A stretch of 64,000 bases of DNA from Dioscorea cayenensis subsp. rotundata (lineage: Eukaryota; Streptophyta; Magnoliopsida; Dioscoreales; Dioscoreaceae). Shown piece after piece: positions 1-13,170 of the stretch. Position 1 is the stretch's first letter; the number at the start of each line of letters is the position of its first letter. The position numbers and the translations under genes are program-made. The notes beneath the pieces were generated by a model. The model worked only from the letters and a program-made list of their open reading frames with translations. It had not been told where the DNA came from and ran no database searches. The stretch spans positions 22,626,285-22,690,284 of the forward strand of contig NC_052475.1 of NCBI RefSeq assembly GCF_009730915.1, read 5' to 3'.

Positions 1-837
1 GTACTGAAAGTTTTATAAAAAAATAGACTATTTTTTTAGTACAGATTTTTTTATATTTAAATATTTAAACTCAAAATTACTTTATTTCGATCACTCAATT
101 TTGCCATGACAACTCTTTTAGTAATATTATTATATATTTAATTATTTAAAAATATTTTTTATATGATGTTTTTGAACATATTCGTTATCTACTTAACTTC
201 TAAACATTTTAATTATCTGATTATCTTCACTAAATTTTAGTATTATATTAGTATTATTCATACATTTCTTAATATGAAAGACATTATTAACTTTATAATA
301 TATATATATATATATATATATTAAAATAAAAATTTGAATTTTTTTTTGAAATTATTAAAAACTACTCAGTATATATTACTTCACATTTTTAAAAATAGTT
401 TAAATTTTTTTTTAAAAAAATTGTGCCTCATGGATATATATAGACTCAAATAAGAATTCAAATTTTGATAAGAAAAGGTTTTTATATGATAAATGTAATT
501 CATGCAAATATTATCACTATTTCTGCTCAACTCAGTTTAAACAATACTCACAATTCTTAAAACTATTATACAATATGTAATATATAATGATTTATATAAT
601 TATATTTATATGAAATACTAACGTGACACAAGAATTAGTCATTTTTATACTGTGATTTTATGATAATTTTTAAATTCATTCTTTTTGTGTGTTTTTAGAC
701 AATTCTGAATAAAAATAAATAAAAGTGTGGGTCAATCATGGTCTTCTCTTGATGCCTTGCCTTTTTCTTTGCCTCCTTTCATCAGTTTCTCTGTTTTGGT
801 ATTCATTATTCTCATAAACATGACAATAAAATACATG

Positions 838-840
<3 letters not shown>

Positions 841-873
<33 letters not shown>
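841..873. repeat. (TA)n microsatellite
   Basis: About 16 uninterrupted TA units. Similar tracts occur at about 299-321, 37602-37629, 49246-49276, 52480-52504, 58351-58388 and 61847-61871, so TA expansions are a general property of this locus. Confidence 0.95.
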
Positions 874-877
<4 letters not shown>

Positions 878-2918
878 CTTTGGCATGGAAATGGAACAAT
901 CCTCACCATCCAAATCTTCTTGGGATATGGTTACCCCCAACATCATGGAATTAAGCAAGTGGATTGTTTCTTTTTGCCGACATATGAATTAAGGCACTAT
1001 TTTAAAGTCATATTGTTATAGAAAGAGTGTTGCTAGTGTGTAGCTCATTCATGTTTTTTCCTTAATTATGATTAGCATGTCATAATTAGGGAACTAATAC
1101 TGATATTAAATTATAATCAATTTGACCCACTATGATGGGTCACTTGGATTGCAAGTCCTAAGTGGACTCGGTTGCTAGTTTCTAGTCGAATTAGGTATGG
1201 TTTGGTGACTTTGGTCCAAATCAATAAAAGCAAATAAAAAGGACACAAAATTAATAAATATTTATTTTTCTTGTATTTAAAATTTATTTAAAAGCATGTT
1301 TTGGTTAGAGGATGTTGTCATGCATGTCTTTTGGATTTTGAGGCACATGAATTTCAAAATTTGTCTCATAATAACTTTTTTTTTAAAAAAAAAAAAGTGG
1401 ATAGTTTTATACTTGATTCATAAACCAATATTTGGATTTATGATTTTAAACCTATAGAAATATATAAATAAAATAACTAAATTTTAAATTCCATTTTAAT
1501 TATTGTCTTTGAAAAATATGAATTATTGGATAGCACCAACAAATATTAACATATAGTGTTATGTTAGATTATTTGGTTGAAAAGATTGTAAAACTTTTTC
1601 CTAGTACTATTGTAAGTATATTATTAAAATATTTTACAATTAAATTTGTTTACATGTTGAAATATAACCAAATTACAAAATTACAATAGTAATTTAATTT
1701 TGATTTAAAATTGAGAAACATAAAAATACATAATTTTTTAAGGGCTAAACACTCAAATGCATGTGTGAAATTAATAATAAAAGTTGCTGGCTTGCTTCTT
1801 TTCTTGTACCTAACATCAAGCATTGAACCAAGACATGCAGTAATTAATCATTTTCCTTCATTTGGTTTACTTTGTAGGCAATATGACTTACTATTAAAGC
1901 TAAAGCTTAGGATGGTGACTCAACTTCAACAATGAAGCACTTTTCCTTAAATACCTTCTCATAAGTCACCATCTTCTTATCTAATCACCCAAGAATCTAC
2001 AAACATCTTTAGTCTATGTATATATTACAGCATTAACCACTTTTCATTTGTCATCTCAAAGCATCATCTGATTTGATAGTTCCTAATTAAACTTTATATG
2101 GCTCAAACATTCCATACATATATATACATGCATTATTAAAAATTAATTAATGTTTTTACTTGCAAGATAATTAAATAAATGAAAGTTATATATTTATGAA
2201 TTTTCTCATGCCAATTAAACCAAGCACTAGAAAACAAAATCCTTAACCAATTAGTTCTCACCCATCTGCACTCCATTCCCACTCTCAATCCAAACACAAA
2301 CTGAAGTCCTTTTTATCTCTCTCAAGTCATTTTCAAGCTTCGCTGTGAGTATCTTTGCATCATGTAAAGTTAATGGAAGGTTAGTACGGGGTAACAGTGA
2401 GTCAACAAAACAAACCGAATTAATTAATCAACCATTTAATTACCACTAGATAAATATTCACAAATATATATATATATATAATGATAAGCAGTACGTAACT
2501 GTTAATTTTGTGCAGTAATTCTTAAAAAGAAGCAAAGGGAGGATCAGAATAGTGGTCATGGTGAAGTCCCTATCCACAATGCATCACCTCCGCCGTCCTC
2601 ACCAATGTCCTCTTTCAATCCTTCTTTTTTCCGCACTAATCTTTATGGTCATGCATGCATGCATGCATGCAGCTGAAGCACTAGCACCATATTTATCTCT
2701 TTTCTCTCTCTCTCTCTCTCTCTCTTAGCAGTAACAATAATAATGCTTAGAGCTAGAGCTACATGGTACTAATTCAAAATTCCACCAGCTTTCACTCAGA
2801 CATTGAACATGCATGCAGGAAAAATAAACACCACTGAGAAAGAGCAGTACCCAAAGATTTCAGATTCCTCTCTCTCTCTCTCTCACTGTGTATTAATTAT
2901 TAAATAATGGTAAGAGTA

Positions 2919-2958
<40 letters not shown>

Positions 2959-3737
2959 AGTATTAATTCAACCAAAGCTCAACAAAAGTCATGCTGCATA
3001 GTGTGCATGTGTACATGTATATATATATATATATATGAGGACGTCACGTGTAATCTACATTAATTCTCTCAAGCAAAATCAGAATTTTATTTCTTGTAAT
3101 AAAGAATTGTTTTGTTTTTTTTTTGTTTTTTTTTTTTTTTATTTCTATTTGGTTGTATGACCCTTGGCTGCCAGCTAGTGTGACAAAGATTACAGTTTGG
3201 TTTCTTTACCAGAAGAAAGTTAAATAAATTACTGACAAACATCAGAAGCCTAGTATCACAGGATCCTCATGCACTCATGACTCTTTGTATATATATATAT
3301 GTATACTTCCAACCAAAGGTCACCAGCTGATCATCAGTGAGACAGTAAGAACATAAACATTGAAGATGGATGCATGGTAATTAAAAACCACTAGCTGCAT
3401 GGCAAGTATAAATATTACATGCATCACTGTAACAGTAACAAATAACAACAACAAGGAATGCAATGCAGTGAAATGCAATGAAGATGGTTGCAGGAAAAAG
3501 CCAGTGAGAAGCTGCAGGAGAAGCCAAGATCCAGCTACATGTGATGTATAGCTTGAGAAAAAGTCTGATCAGCTTAATTGGACGTGATTAGGTGATTAGG
3601 TGGCACCCCACATCCACGTGGTTTGCTGCCCATATATGCATCGATGCACTTGACACAACATGATAATGATAAGTCTTCTAGCTGTTTAACAGGGATTGGC
3701 CTGCTCCCTCCTTTTATCTCCATGTGCTTGTGTTATT

Positions 3738-3768
3738 CCTCCTCCTCCTCCTCCTCCTCCTCCTCCTT
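3738..3768. repeat. (TCC)n microsatellite
   Basis: About ten TCC units followed by a pyrimidine-rich stretch. It creates a poly-serine open frame that I do not consider a gene. Confidence 0.9.
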
Positions 3769-5831
3769 CTCCTTCAAACTCAACATATATATATCTAGCT
3801 ACTTCTCTTTTCTTTCTTTCTTTCTTTTTATTTTTTATTTTTTAAAATTTTCACTTTGACTTTGAGGAGAGGATTAATAATGTACAATTGCTATTTTTCT
3901 TGGTTATATGGTCCTATGGATAACTTTTCTTTGGACAAGTACCCACAAATGTTGCAGGAAAAGTATAGCTTGAATTTTCTCTCTATATATCTTCCAATCA
4001 ATTTCTATAGCTTCTTGTGCAACTTGTCGCCAACTTGAACTTGTGAAGCTCATTGATCTTTGAACTTTGTGGGGATTTTAACAAGCGCATGCTGATCACA
4101 TGGATGACTAATTCCAAAGAGTTTGTTTTTTACTTGCATGTATATATATATATATACATCCAAAATTTCAATTCACATATGTACGTATGTCTTTGTCCAT
4201 TTACAAGAACATATACGCATTGAGTTTTATGTGCATATATCACTTAATTAAAACCTTTGTTTAAACTCCCTTGTTTATTGGGTTAATCAAGTTTTTACAA
4301 AACTTAATAATCAATCAAATTAATATGACTATAAATTGCTTAATTATGTATACAAATACAATAGAACAAATTAACTCAGTTTTAAATACAAAGTGAAGAA
4401 TCTCAAGCTCACAACAATTCCGGAAAAAGCACCAAACAAATAAAAAATCCCAAATATTTCAATTCTAGAAAGGATTCCTATACACATCCTTCCATTTTAA
4501 TTTCATGTTCTCATAATCAAACATAGGAATGGCAAAAAAGTTTATTTTGTCTAGAAGTATATATACACACATATATATACATAGACATCTCCAATGTCAA
4601 GTGCCTTTTGTGTGACCTATGTTTCTCTCTGTCCTACTAAAGTGAATGCCCATTAATGTTTCATGGTCTTGTTAAGAATCATATCAATCATGTTGAGCCC
4701 TTTTATGGGTCTCATTTTCTTCAAGATAAGAAAGGAATCAAGAGCATTTTATTGTAAAACATTAATGTAATTTTATCAACTTGTCATTGACATTGACATT
4801 ATCCTCTCAATTAATTTAATATAAATTTTAAATGTAACAAAAATAAAACCAAAACAAATGAGTCACTTTCATTTTTTTAGAAAAATAAATAATCAACTCC
4901 ATTTATGTTTAGGTTGGATGTAACACATTGATTTTTGTTTAAATTTTTTTTTTTAAACAATGACGACAAATGTTATAAAAAAAGATAAACAACATTAGAG
5001 ATGCACCAGTTATAATGGCTTAATAATATAAATAAATTTTTTTTTATCATGCAACTCTGAAGAAGAGAAAATACTATTTCTTTCCACATAAGATCCACAC
5101 CTGGACCAATAAATTAATAAATAGTAATTGATCCAATATTGTTGTATAGTACTAATAGGGTAAGAATTTGATTTTTCACTCACAATTTGTGGTGGCTACC
5201 ATTTAACTACTAATAATTTCTCAAAAGTAAATTAAAAACATGGGACAGCTATTTATGGAAATTTTGATCTTATATATACTTTATTTCTTTTAAAACAAAC
5301 ATATAATCTGCATAAAAAAATATTATATGTTTAAAAGAAAATATATAATTTTTTTGTGTATTATTTAAAGAAAAATGTTTAATATAGAAAATACACTGGA
5401 TTCCTTTTAAAAGTGGAATTAAAATCATAATTTCTGTGTAAATGACAATGAAAAAAAAAAATCCATAAAAATTTTATTTTCTCTAATTTTAGCTATTATT
5501 ATACTCAAATATCTTTTATATAAAATAAGGAAGTGAGAGAAATTATTTTTTTAAAATTAAACATTTTATTTCCAATTCTAACTATTTGTAGTATAATAAT
5601 TTTTCATAATGCCATGTTGAGGTATTAACTGTCAAATATGACTTATCCTTTTTATCAATAAAAAAAATCTAATAAATTTCTGGTTTATAAATACCATAAT
5701 AAAAAATTAAACAAAATCCAAAAAAAAAAAAGATGATTTTTTTATGGAACTATATATTGTCTTGAACTCTTGATGCCTCTAGTTTCCAGTAAATAAATAC
5801 TTTATGTTAAATAAATAATTTATTAAAAATG

Positions 5832-5920
5832 TACATTTTTATTTTTATTTTTATTTTTATTTTTATTTTTATTTTAGGTGGGAAAAAGTTTTATTATATA
5901 TATATATATATATAAAATGA

Positions 5921-5946
<26 letters not shown>
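5832..5946. repeat. Compound microsatellite at the Nudix promoter/5'UTR
   Basis: A (TTTTTA)n tract (about 5832-5874) is followed by (TA)n (about 5894-5914) and (GA)n (about 5920-5946), which ends about 40 bases before the start codon. The TA tract could serve as a TATA element and the GA tract would lie in the 5' leader. Both roles are inferred from position only. Confidence 0.85.
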
Positions 5947-5951
<5 letters not shown>

Positions 5952-5970
5952 GAGAAGAAAACCAGAAAGC

Positions 5971-5990
5971 ATGAGATGATGAGATCATGA
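5971..5990 (+). promoter_or_regulatory. Two minimal uORFs before the Nudix start codon
   Basis: ATG-AGA-TGA at 5971-5979 is a two-codon uORF. ATG-ATG-AGA-TCA-TGA at 5976-5990 is a four-codon uORF whose stop overlaps the main ATG at 5987 as ATGA. This arrangement could depend on leaky scanning or termination-reinitiation for Nudix translation. It assumes that transcription starts upstream of 5971. Confidence 0.5.
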
Positions 5991-8900
5991 GAGCAGCTCT
6001 CCGGAAGGTGTCAACAATGGCGACGGGAACGCCCAATCCAATTGGTTTGAGCCCTAGGCTTGCTAGCATCGTCCAGCAGCTCCGGCTTTACAAGCCCTCA
6101 TCGCCCCCTAACGACGATGAGGACGCCGTAGAGGAGATGGACGCGCGCGGCAAGATCTTCTCCCAGCTCGGATTGGCGGAATCCAGTGCCCCTTGCCGCC
6201 CGGAGAAGCTCCCACCTCGGAGCGCCGCAGTTCTCATCTGTCTCTTCGAGGGCGACGTTGGCGATCTCCGTGTCATCCTCACCAAGCGCTCCTCCAATCT
6301 CTCCAGTCACTCGGGTTGGTTCCTTCTTGCTATCTTTCTGTGTTTATTTGGTTGCGATTTGGATTAATGGATGTTGATTGGGTTTTGTGTGTGTAGGGGA
6401 GGTGTCGTTGCCTGGGGGGAAAACGGAGGAGGCGGATGTTGATGATGCGGATACGGCGACAAGAGAGGCCAAGGAGGAGATTGGCTTGGATCCTTCTCTA
6501 ATTACTGTTGTCACGGTGCTTGAGCCCTATTTATCTAAGGTATCTGATGATGATCCCCTTTTTGTTTTTGTGTGAATTGATGGAAAAGCTAGCTTTTTTG
6601 GTGATCTATTAGTGATGTACTGTTGGATGCTTGATTTTCAATGATAAGAGCATTATATACCCATGGTTTTATACATTAGTGGCTATTGATTGATTGTAGG
6701 GTCTCGTAATATTTCATCTCCGAAATGTTTTAGGCTCAATTGCTGTTATATCAACTGCTCAGCTTGTCACTATCCAATACTATCTCTCTTGTATATCATT
6801 ATTATGCTTCTATTGTACTTAATTTGTTTTACCCGCCAACTTTGATTGTATATTTTCGCTTTTGGAATTTTGGTTATATTATCAAGACTTGCTTTAGCCC
6901 TCTAATTGGTGCTTTAGTGGATCTATACACCATGTCAACAACATGGTGATCTATGTATAATCCATATTAATGGGTCACTTACACTTTCTCTTGAATTGAA
7001 TCTCTGGTACTACGAATTTAGCATAAATATCTTCACTTCCAATAATCTCTCTTTTTATTTTCACACATCTGATTAAAAGGGATCTATAGTTCATCGTGAA
7101 ATTTACCTTACATTTTGAAAGGAACTTTATAATGAAATTCGACATTGTTGTACTTTTCTGTTTCATATATGTGATCTTAGTTCTATGATATCTGTCTTTT
7201 TCAGTCTCTTTCCATTCTTTACATTTACGGTACTTGAATTTTGTTTATCTGATTTTACTTCTACTTATCCTGAGGTCTTGCTTTTTTAGTATGTATGTAG
7301 AAGTCCAGCTTAGCAGTTGCTCTTGCTCTGGTTTAATCAGTAATATAATATTATTTCAGAAAAAAAAAAAATTCTTTGAGGAATAATCTCATCAATTACC
7401 AATAAGAATATGGGAATTGCTTTAGTGCGGTTCCATGGTTAGTTCATGTCTCCAAAAAAATTTTAGACTAGTAATTTTGCTTTTATGCATATGTGTAGTA
7501 TCCTAATATACTTGTTATGGGATTTTTGCTTTTCTAAGCCTCATTGTGGGACTCTAGGAATCTTGTTTATACTTTTTCTAAATCAATTTACATTTATAAC
7601 ATATTTTTGCGCATCAATTCCATTAGTAAAAGATAACTTCTATGAAAGATCTTCATGCATAAAATTAAATTAGTTCTTTGAAATTATCTCCTTATATGTT
7701 AATATATGCTTATGAAAATTTCCCCCAGTTGTATATGATGATTTTTGAGTTATATACTTCTTATCATCCTTTACTTCTAGTATTTTGCCATGTAAAATTT
7801 AGTTCATGTTAACAACAATTGTAGTATTCATTGGGTCAGTTTGTGCTTCTCATATTACCACGTTTCATCTCCATGTTTTGATATATTTGTATAACCCACC
7901 TGCTTTGTCCAGACTATAAGTTGGAACTCATCATTCTATCAATATGTTTTATAATGTTGTAAAGCACAGCCTTCGGTTCTTTTTATTCCTCGGCCATCAT
8001 TCTAATGCAAAAAGAACTTGAGTTTTGGGTTGCCTTGTATTCTCTAGCTGGCATAAATTCAATTGTTTTATGTTTGATATCCAACCATCTAAACCTTGTT
8101 CTACTTGTCCAATGATTTTTATTCCTTATATAATACACCTGTTGTTTAATTTTACCATATACCTTCAATGGTGTATTAATCCACGATCTTCATTGTGATT
8201 TTTATCTTTTCTTTATTGGGAATCTGGGAGAAAGTTTTTTGACAATAATTGTAGTCACTTGTAAAGTTAATAGTTGTGATTATTGTATTATTATTGCCTA
8301 AATAAGTTTTTAACTCAATTCTCATGTATTAGTTTGTCCTTTTGTCCATTCCCTCTCTCAAGTCTAATGCAACCTTTTCCTACTTATCCATTAATTTCGT
8401 GAGAAATGTAATCATTTACTCCATCTGGCAGCCTTTCCAACACTTAACTAGTTCCTCCCATAATTATAGCTCCATATATCCATTAGTTCTTCGAGTGATG
8501 CAACTGCAGTTGTAGAATTGATCACTTCTAATGAATGTTAAGTAAATTCTATCCATTTTTTGTCTTAAACCTCTACAAATTCTTAAATAACTACAAATCT
8601 ATTCCTTTTTTTGTCCTTTCTTTTTGTACCAGAGTTCTTTTTTTTTATTATTTTTTTAAAACTGTCTGATATAGGTGGTTTTTGGTTATTTTTTTTTTTC
8701 AAACCACAGTTCCCTTGTTTTTTTCTAGCTGTTGTATTTAGAAATTTTACCTACTTTTAAATGACTATTTATATGAATCACGTCGTCTTGGACTAATTCT
8801 TTCATGAAACCATCTAACATCTGTTGCATTTGCATAATTTTCACTGCCCAGATTTTGATGTTGTGTCTTGCTTGTGGAATAGTTTTAATTAACTCTATTT

Positions 8901-11115
8901 GTTGTTCATTACGTTTAGGGTCTGATTTAGTGCATGAGTACTTAGGAATCTCTTGCTTGTTTCTCATTAAGATCCATATTCATGAACATGAAGAAATTTT
9001 ATGTTGGGTAAAAACCCACTCAATATTATCTGGGTTTGGGGTCTCTCGTGTGGCAAAATCATATAATTACATATATGTGTAATAAATATCTCAGAAAAAA
9101 GAGATGTGTATCGTAATCACCTAGGCAGAGCTGTATCATGTTTTAGATAGAAGAGGACAAAAACATCTGTCCTTTAACTGGTTGCCATTTGCATTGTTAA
9201 TAGATCTCCATGATGTTTAATGCTGGCTTGAACTAGTGAATTCCTAGACCTTTTTTATTTTTCTCCATTAACATTTTCCTTGATTGTGAGTCTACCATTT
9301 TGAGAAACATGGTGCCTCTCTTCTTTAACCTTGAATTATGGGTCTTGGCATGACCTTAATTACAAAACCCAGAAGTCCTTATACTATAAACCACATGATT
9401 GGCCTTTGGGTCGTGCACAGCACCCACTTACTTGTTAGTGATCTTATAATGGTGACTGAATGGGTGGTGAGGTTTCTTAAAGAAATAGCTTTATTTGTCT
9501 TTACTGTTGAATCCTTGAGAAATTTATTGTGATGTGCCACCCTTGTACATTATCTAACTAGAACTTTTCTTTGTGTGGTGATTTTGTTCGCATCAATTTT
9601 GAAGACCAGCCTTCTTCCCGGGTCTTTTTTTTTTTAATATTTGCGAAGTTATTATATCTTGTTCGCCTTGCTATTAGTTTTGTCATTGCCAACCTTGTAA
9701 TAGTAATGCCACTAATTGCCCTAGTTGATTTGATTGATCTCTATCTCTATACAGGTTGGAAGTTTGTCTTATATGTTATTCATCAGGTTGAGAAGATTTC
9801 TTTTAATTAAACTTTCTGATTTTTTTTTATGCCCAACATATGCAAAGAATAGTCCTGCATTGATGATATTGAGCATCTGTCTCATTTGTTGTCTACTTGT
9901 TCTGGCTTACCATATGGAGCAGCAGCATCCCATGTAGTTCATGTTCTTCCAACTTTAAGCTTGTCCTTAATCCATAGATCCAGCTATACCTTATATCTTC
10001 TTCAAAAGGTTTCAACAAGTTTCTAAATTTTATTAATGTATAGCCTATTAACATAAGAGTTTTAAACTTTCTTGCCTGGGAAAGTTTTGCAAGATTGGAA
10101 GCATGGAATATTAATTTAGGTTTAAGAAAAAAGGGGAACCATTCCATTAGCCAAGTTTAATACCTGTCTATGATGCTCATTTGAAATTTTTCTATAAGGT
10201 TCTCCCAATTGATTGATAAACCTGTATGGCCACATTGGTATAGTGGAACTTATGTGATATGTTTTCAAAAGGCAACCTCTTGTTAATAAAATAAAAAGGT
10301 TTTGTCGGACAATATTAGTATGCGCTGATTCCATGAAGGTTTTCCTCATGAAACAAACTGTTTAAATTGCAAAACCATGAAAAGCTGAGTGGGCTCCTGA
10401 TGATAGTTTTTATGAAAGAAAATCAAACATCCCTAAACACTAACATCTTAAGCATGGATAGCTTCATTACTTTATAAGCAGAAAAATCCCTGCATAATTG
10501 TCATATGCTTATATGTACTTTCACCTAGTTCATCAAATTTTGACCAACTCTTTGTGAGAGTGTTTATTTTCTTGGTTGATATGCTAGAAATCCCTGTTTT
10601 CCTTTGAAACTTTCCTTGCCATAGCCATGCTTTTCTTTTGCTTTGAGATTGTTGTTATAATTCATATCCCACTTTGCAGCACCTTCTGAGAGTAGCTCCT
10701 GTGATTAGCATACTTACAGACAAGCAAGCATTTAAACCCGTTCTAAATACCGATGAGGTAGACGTAATATTTGATGCCCCATTGGAGATGTTCCTCAAGG
10801 TATAGAACTTCTGACTATGTTTATTTTCAGTAAAAATGTTTTTTTTTCCATTTCTTGATTTTACAATTGTAAAATCATCTCTATTGGGCACAGGATGAGA
10901 ACCATAGGTCGGAAGAACGAGAATGGCTGGGAGTCAAGTATCTCATTCATTTCTTTGACTATGAATCAAAGGACAATAAATTTGTTATATGGGGTCTCAC
11001 TGCAAGTATCTTGATTCGCGCCGCATCAGTTGTTTATCAGCGGCCACCTTCTTTCCTCGAGCAGAATCCACGATTCATGCTCCCGAGCCCTTCAAGTGGG
11101 ACTTGTTCGATTTAG
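5987..11115 (+). CDS. Nudix hydrolase, CoA-diphosphatase type (NUDT11/15/22-like)
   Basis: Four exons: 5987-6314, 6397-6539, 10680-10799, 10894-11115, giving 270 residues. All junctions are GT-AG and phase-consistent. The Nudix box is encoded by exon 2 (LPGGKTEEADVDDADTATRE, followed by an EEIGL-type end), and the exon 1 motif RVILTKRSSNLSSHSGEVSL is typical of the CoA-pyrophosphatase branch. Such enzymes cleave CoA and acyl-CoA to phosphopantetheine and 3',5'-ADP using metal bound by the box glutamates. The N-terminus is rich in Arg, Ala and Ser with a second Met at residue 11, so organelle targeting is possible but unproven. The C-terminus (GTCSI) is not a clear peroxisomal signal. Intron 2 is long (4.1 kb). 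No frame damage is seen. Substrate is inferred from the family; the plant paralogue number is not decidable here. Confidence 0.9.
6540..10679 (+). other. Long intron 2 of the Nudix gene
   Basis: 4.1 kb between phase-matched exons 2 and 3, generally T-rich on the sense strand as expected for a plant intron. I recognised no embedded gene, transposon protein or strong inverted repeat. The short open frames in it show no family resemblance. Confidence 0.75.
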
Positions 11116-13170
11116 AGCTATGATTCTTCTTCAGATTTCTTTGCCGATAATTAATAATAATGAGAAGAAAAAGTGTTTGCAATTAAGGCAGTATATTGTT
11201 TAACCTGAGCAAGAAATGCTTATACTGATCATGCTTTCATTGTTAAGACCTCAGCAAAGTTATATGTAGAGTGTTAAATTTGTAATAGTATTCTTTGGAA
11301 AATATTAATGTTATTTATAGTTAACAGTTTTACCTGATAAACTACTTTGAGTGTTTGCTGGTTTCTAATTGTTTTTCTCAAAGTGGACAGCATGAAAATC
11401 ATGCATCATATACGTTTTCATAATCTTATTTTATATAAGTTCTATTTGATTAATTAGTTGTATTTAGAAATAAAAACCAAGATAAAGTTGTATTGTGATT
11501 GTGCTTAAGTTAGGTTCCATAAAGAACAGGCACCATAAAATAATTATTGATATGAATGATCTAAAAGGATATTAATATTTTTCTTCCGGGTCATTCCTCG
11601 TTTTGGAATAAAATAACCCACATGAAAATGCTCTTGCACAAATTCAATAAAATGATATTATTTTGAGCTGAAACAATTATATATTTGATTTATTGTAATA
11701 TTTGGTGTAGTGAAATATTATAAGGATGTTAAATGAGCATACCGAAAGGTCAAATCCTGAGTCAATAGTATTATTCTAATATTGTGCATATATTGTATAA
11801 TATATTGTATTTATATTATAACAGTATTGTTCTTTCATTTCAGAAACAAATCATGGTGACTAGATGGACAAGGTAATAAGAAAAATGCCAAAGTCTAAAG
11901 AAAAGCTCAAAGAAATGGAAAGCCTTTTTCTTAGAAGCAATTTTTGTCAAGCATGTTGAAGAGATAATGCATGGCAGATAAAAGCATCCACTGCTGAGTA
12001 GGATTTGCCTTCATGTAGAGTGGACACTTTCCTAACAAATGGCCCACTTAATTCATCTCCACCTCCAAGTATATATACATATATAAGCTGTAAGCACTTC
12101 AATACTTTCTCTCATGCATAATAAGATAACACCATAAAGAATTAATACTAGCAGTAGTAGTAGCATGAAAATGGTGAGAGTGGCACTGGTTATGTTGATG
12201 ATTTGTTTGAACCTGTATTGATGTTTGAATCAAGAGAATGGAAGAAGAAGAATGGAATTGGAGGGATTGGGACTTCAATACACTGGTTATGTTGCTGTTG
12301 CTTTCCAGTCTGGAAGATATCTATATATATATATATATATATATGTTTATGTTTTGGAGGCTGTTTTAGTTTTAAAATTAAAAACTGGTGTAGGTAAGCT
12401 TTTACAATGAGTGCTTAATTTATGCTTTAGGAAACATTTTGAGCACAAATGCTTTTATCAATAAAACAAACTGTTATCAATAAAATGCATCATGTCCTGA
12501 GCTTTTAGGCTCTTTTTTTTGTTCTTTTATTTCTTTATTTGGTGCTTATAATGTTTCTTCTTTAGAAGCTCTTTCACAAAGTGGCCACTAGCATTCTTGG
12601 GAAAAAAAAAAAACATTTGGAAAAAGAAGCATTTTTGTCAATGTAATTTTAAAATGTTCAAGATATTTTTTTATATTTTTATTTATTTTCATAAGTTACA
12701 AAAGGTTGAAGTACCATATTGACAAAATAATTATTTGATGATAACCATATTAAATTTATTGAAAAACACATGGATAAAAATGAAAATGAGCAATGTATGA
12801 CTAAATTGAATATTTTAAAAATCATGAGAATGGAAACAAACACTGAGATCACATGGGCCTTTTTGCAGCAGCAATCACTCTAACATGTTAAGGAATACAA
12901 TCATTTATATTTTACAAAATACAATCATCCATTATCCACAATGTACCTTTCACAGATTTCAACAGAATTTCATGTTTCTCATTGGTTGGAAGATAACAAG
13001 AAATTAAGGTCCAAGCCAACAAAATAAACTCAAATCTAACCACTTGAAATGAATTTTCAAGAATGGAGAACAATAGCTGTGCTCAGACTGAAACTTATTG
13101 ATAGATTGCTATGGATGGTCCATAATTCAGATTGACTATTGAATGCAAAGTGAGATGCTGTCAGGTCCTC
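11116..13170. other. Intergenic region between convergent Nudix and GDSL genes
   Basis: Holds the 3' flanks of the two convergent genes plus a short promoter-like segment: TATA-like sequence at about 12069-12087 ahead of a short signal-peptide-like frame at 12165. Otherwise AT-rich, with (TA)n at about 12321-12344. No other gene seen. Confidence 0.55.
12165..12221 (+). other. Very short frame resembling a signal peptide, possible small transcript or pseudogene
   Basis: ATG at 12165 opens 18 codons, MKMVRVALVMLMICLNLY, then TGA at 12219. This is a basic start followed by a hydrophobic core, as in a secretory signal. A TATA-like run lies about 80 bases upstream, and the frame stays open for a long way after the TGA. 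It could be the remains of a small secreted-peptide gene or a chance frame in a non-coding transcript. I do not recognise a family. Confidence 0.2.

Larger units (their letters stand above)
1..5830. other. AT-rich intergenic region, no recognisable gene
   Basis: I see no reading frame with family resemblance on either strand. The longest open frames are built from low-complexity DNA: (TA)n at 841-873, (CT)n near 2703-2726, (TA)n then (GT)n at about 2920-2958, (TCC)n at 3738-3768. A stretch of GCATGC repeats lies at about 2650-2671. The part from 2280 to 4050 is less AT-rich and could hold a non-coding transcript, but I could not match it to any known plant microRNA by eye. Confidence 0.6.

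Noticed and set aside
1711..1935. 74-residue frame with a hydrophobic stretch
   Set aside because: It begins at a non-ATG codon in AT-rich DNA, with no promoter or homology cue; a chance frame.
3623..3859. Frame with a poly-serine tract
   Set aside because: Product of the (TCC)n microsatellite and T-rich sequence.
6088..6310. Antisense and shifted frames over Nudix exon 1
   Set aside because: Shadows of a GC-rich coding exon with a clear family match on the plus strand.
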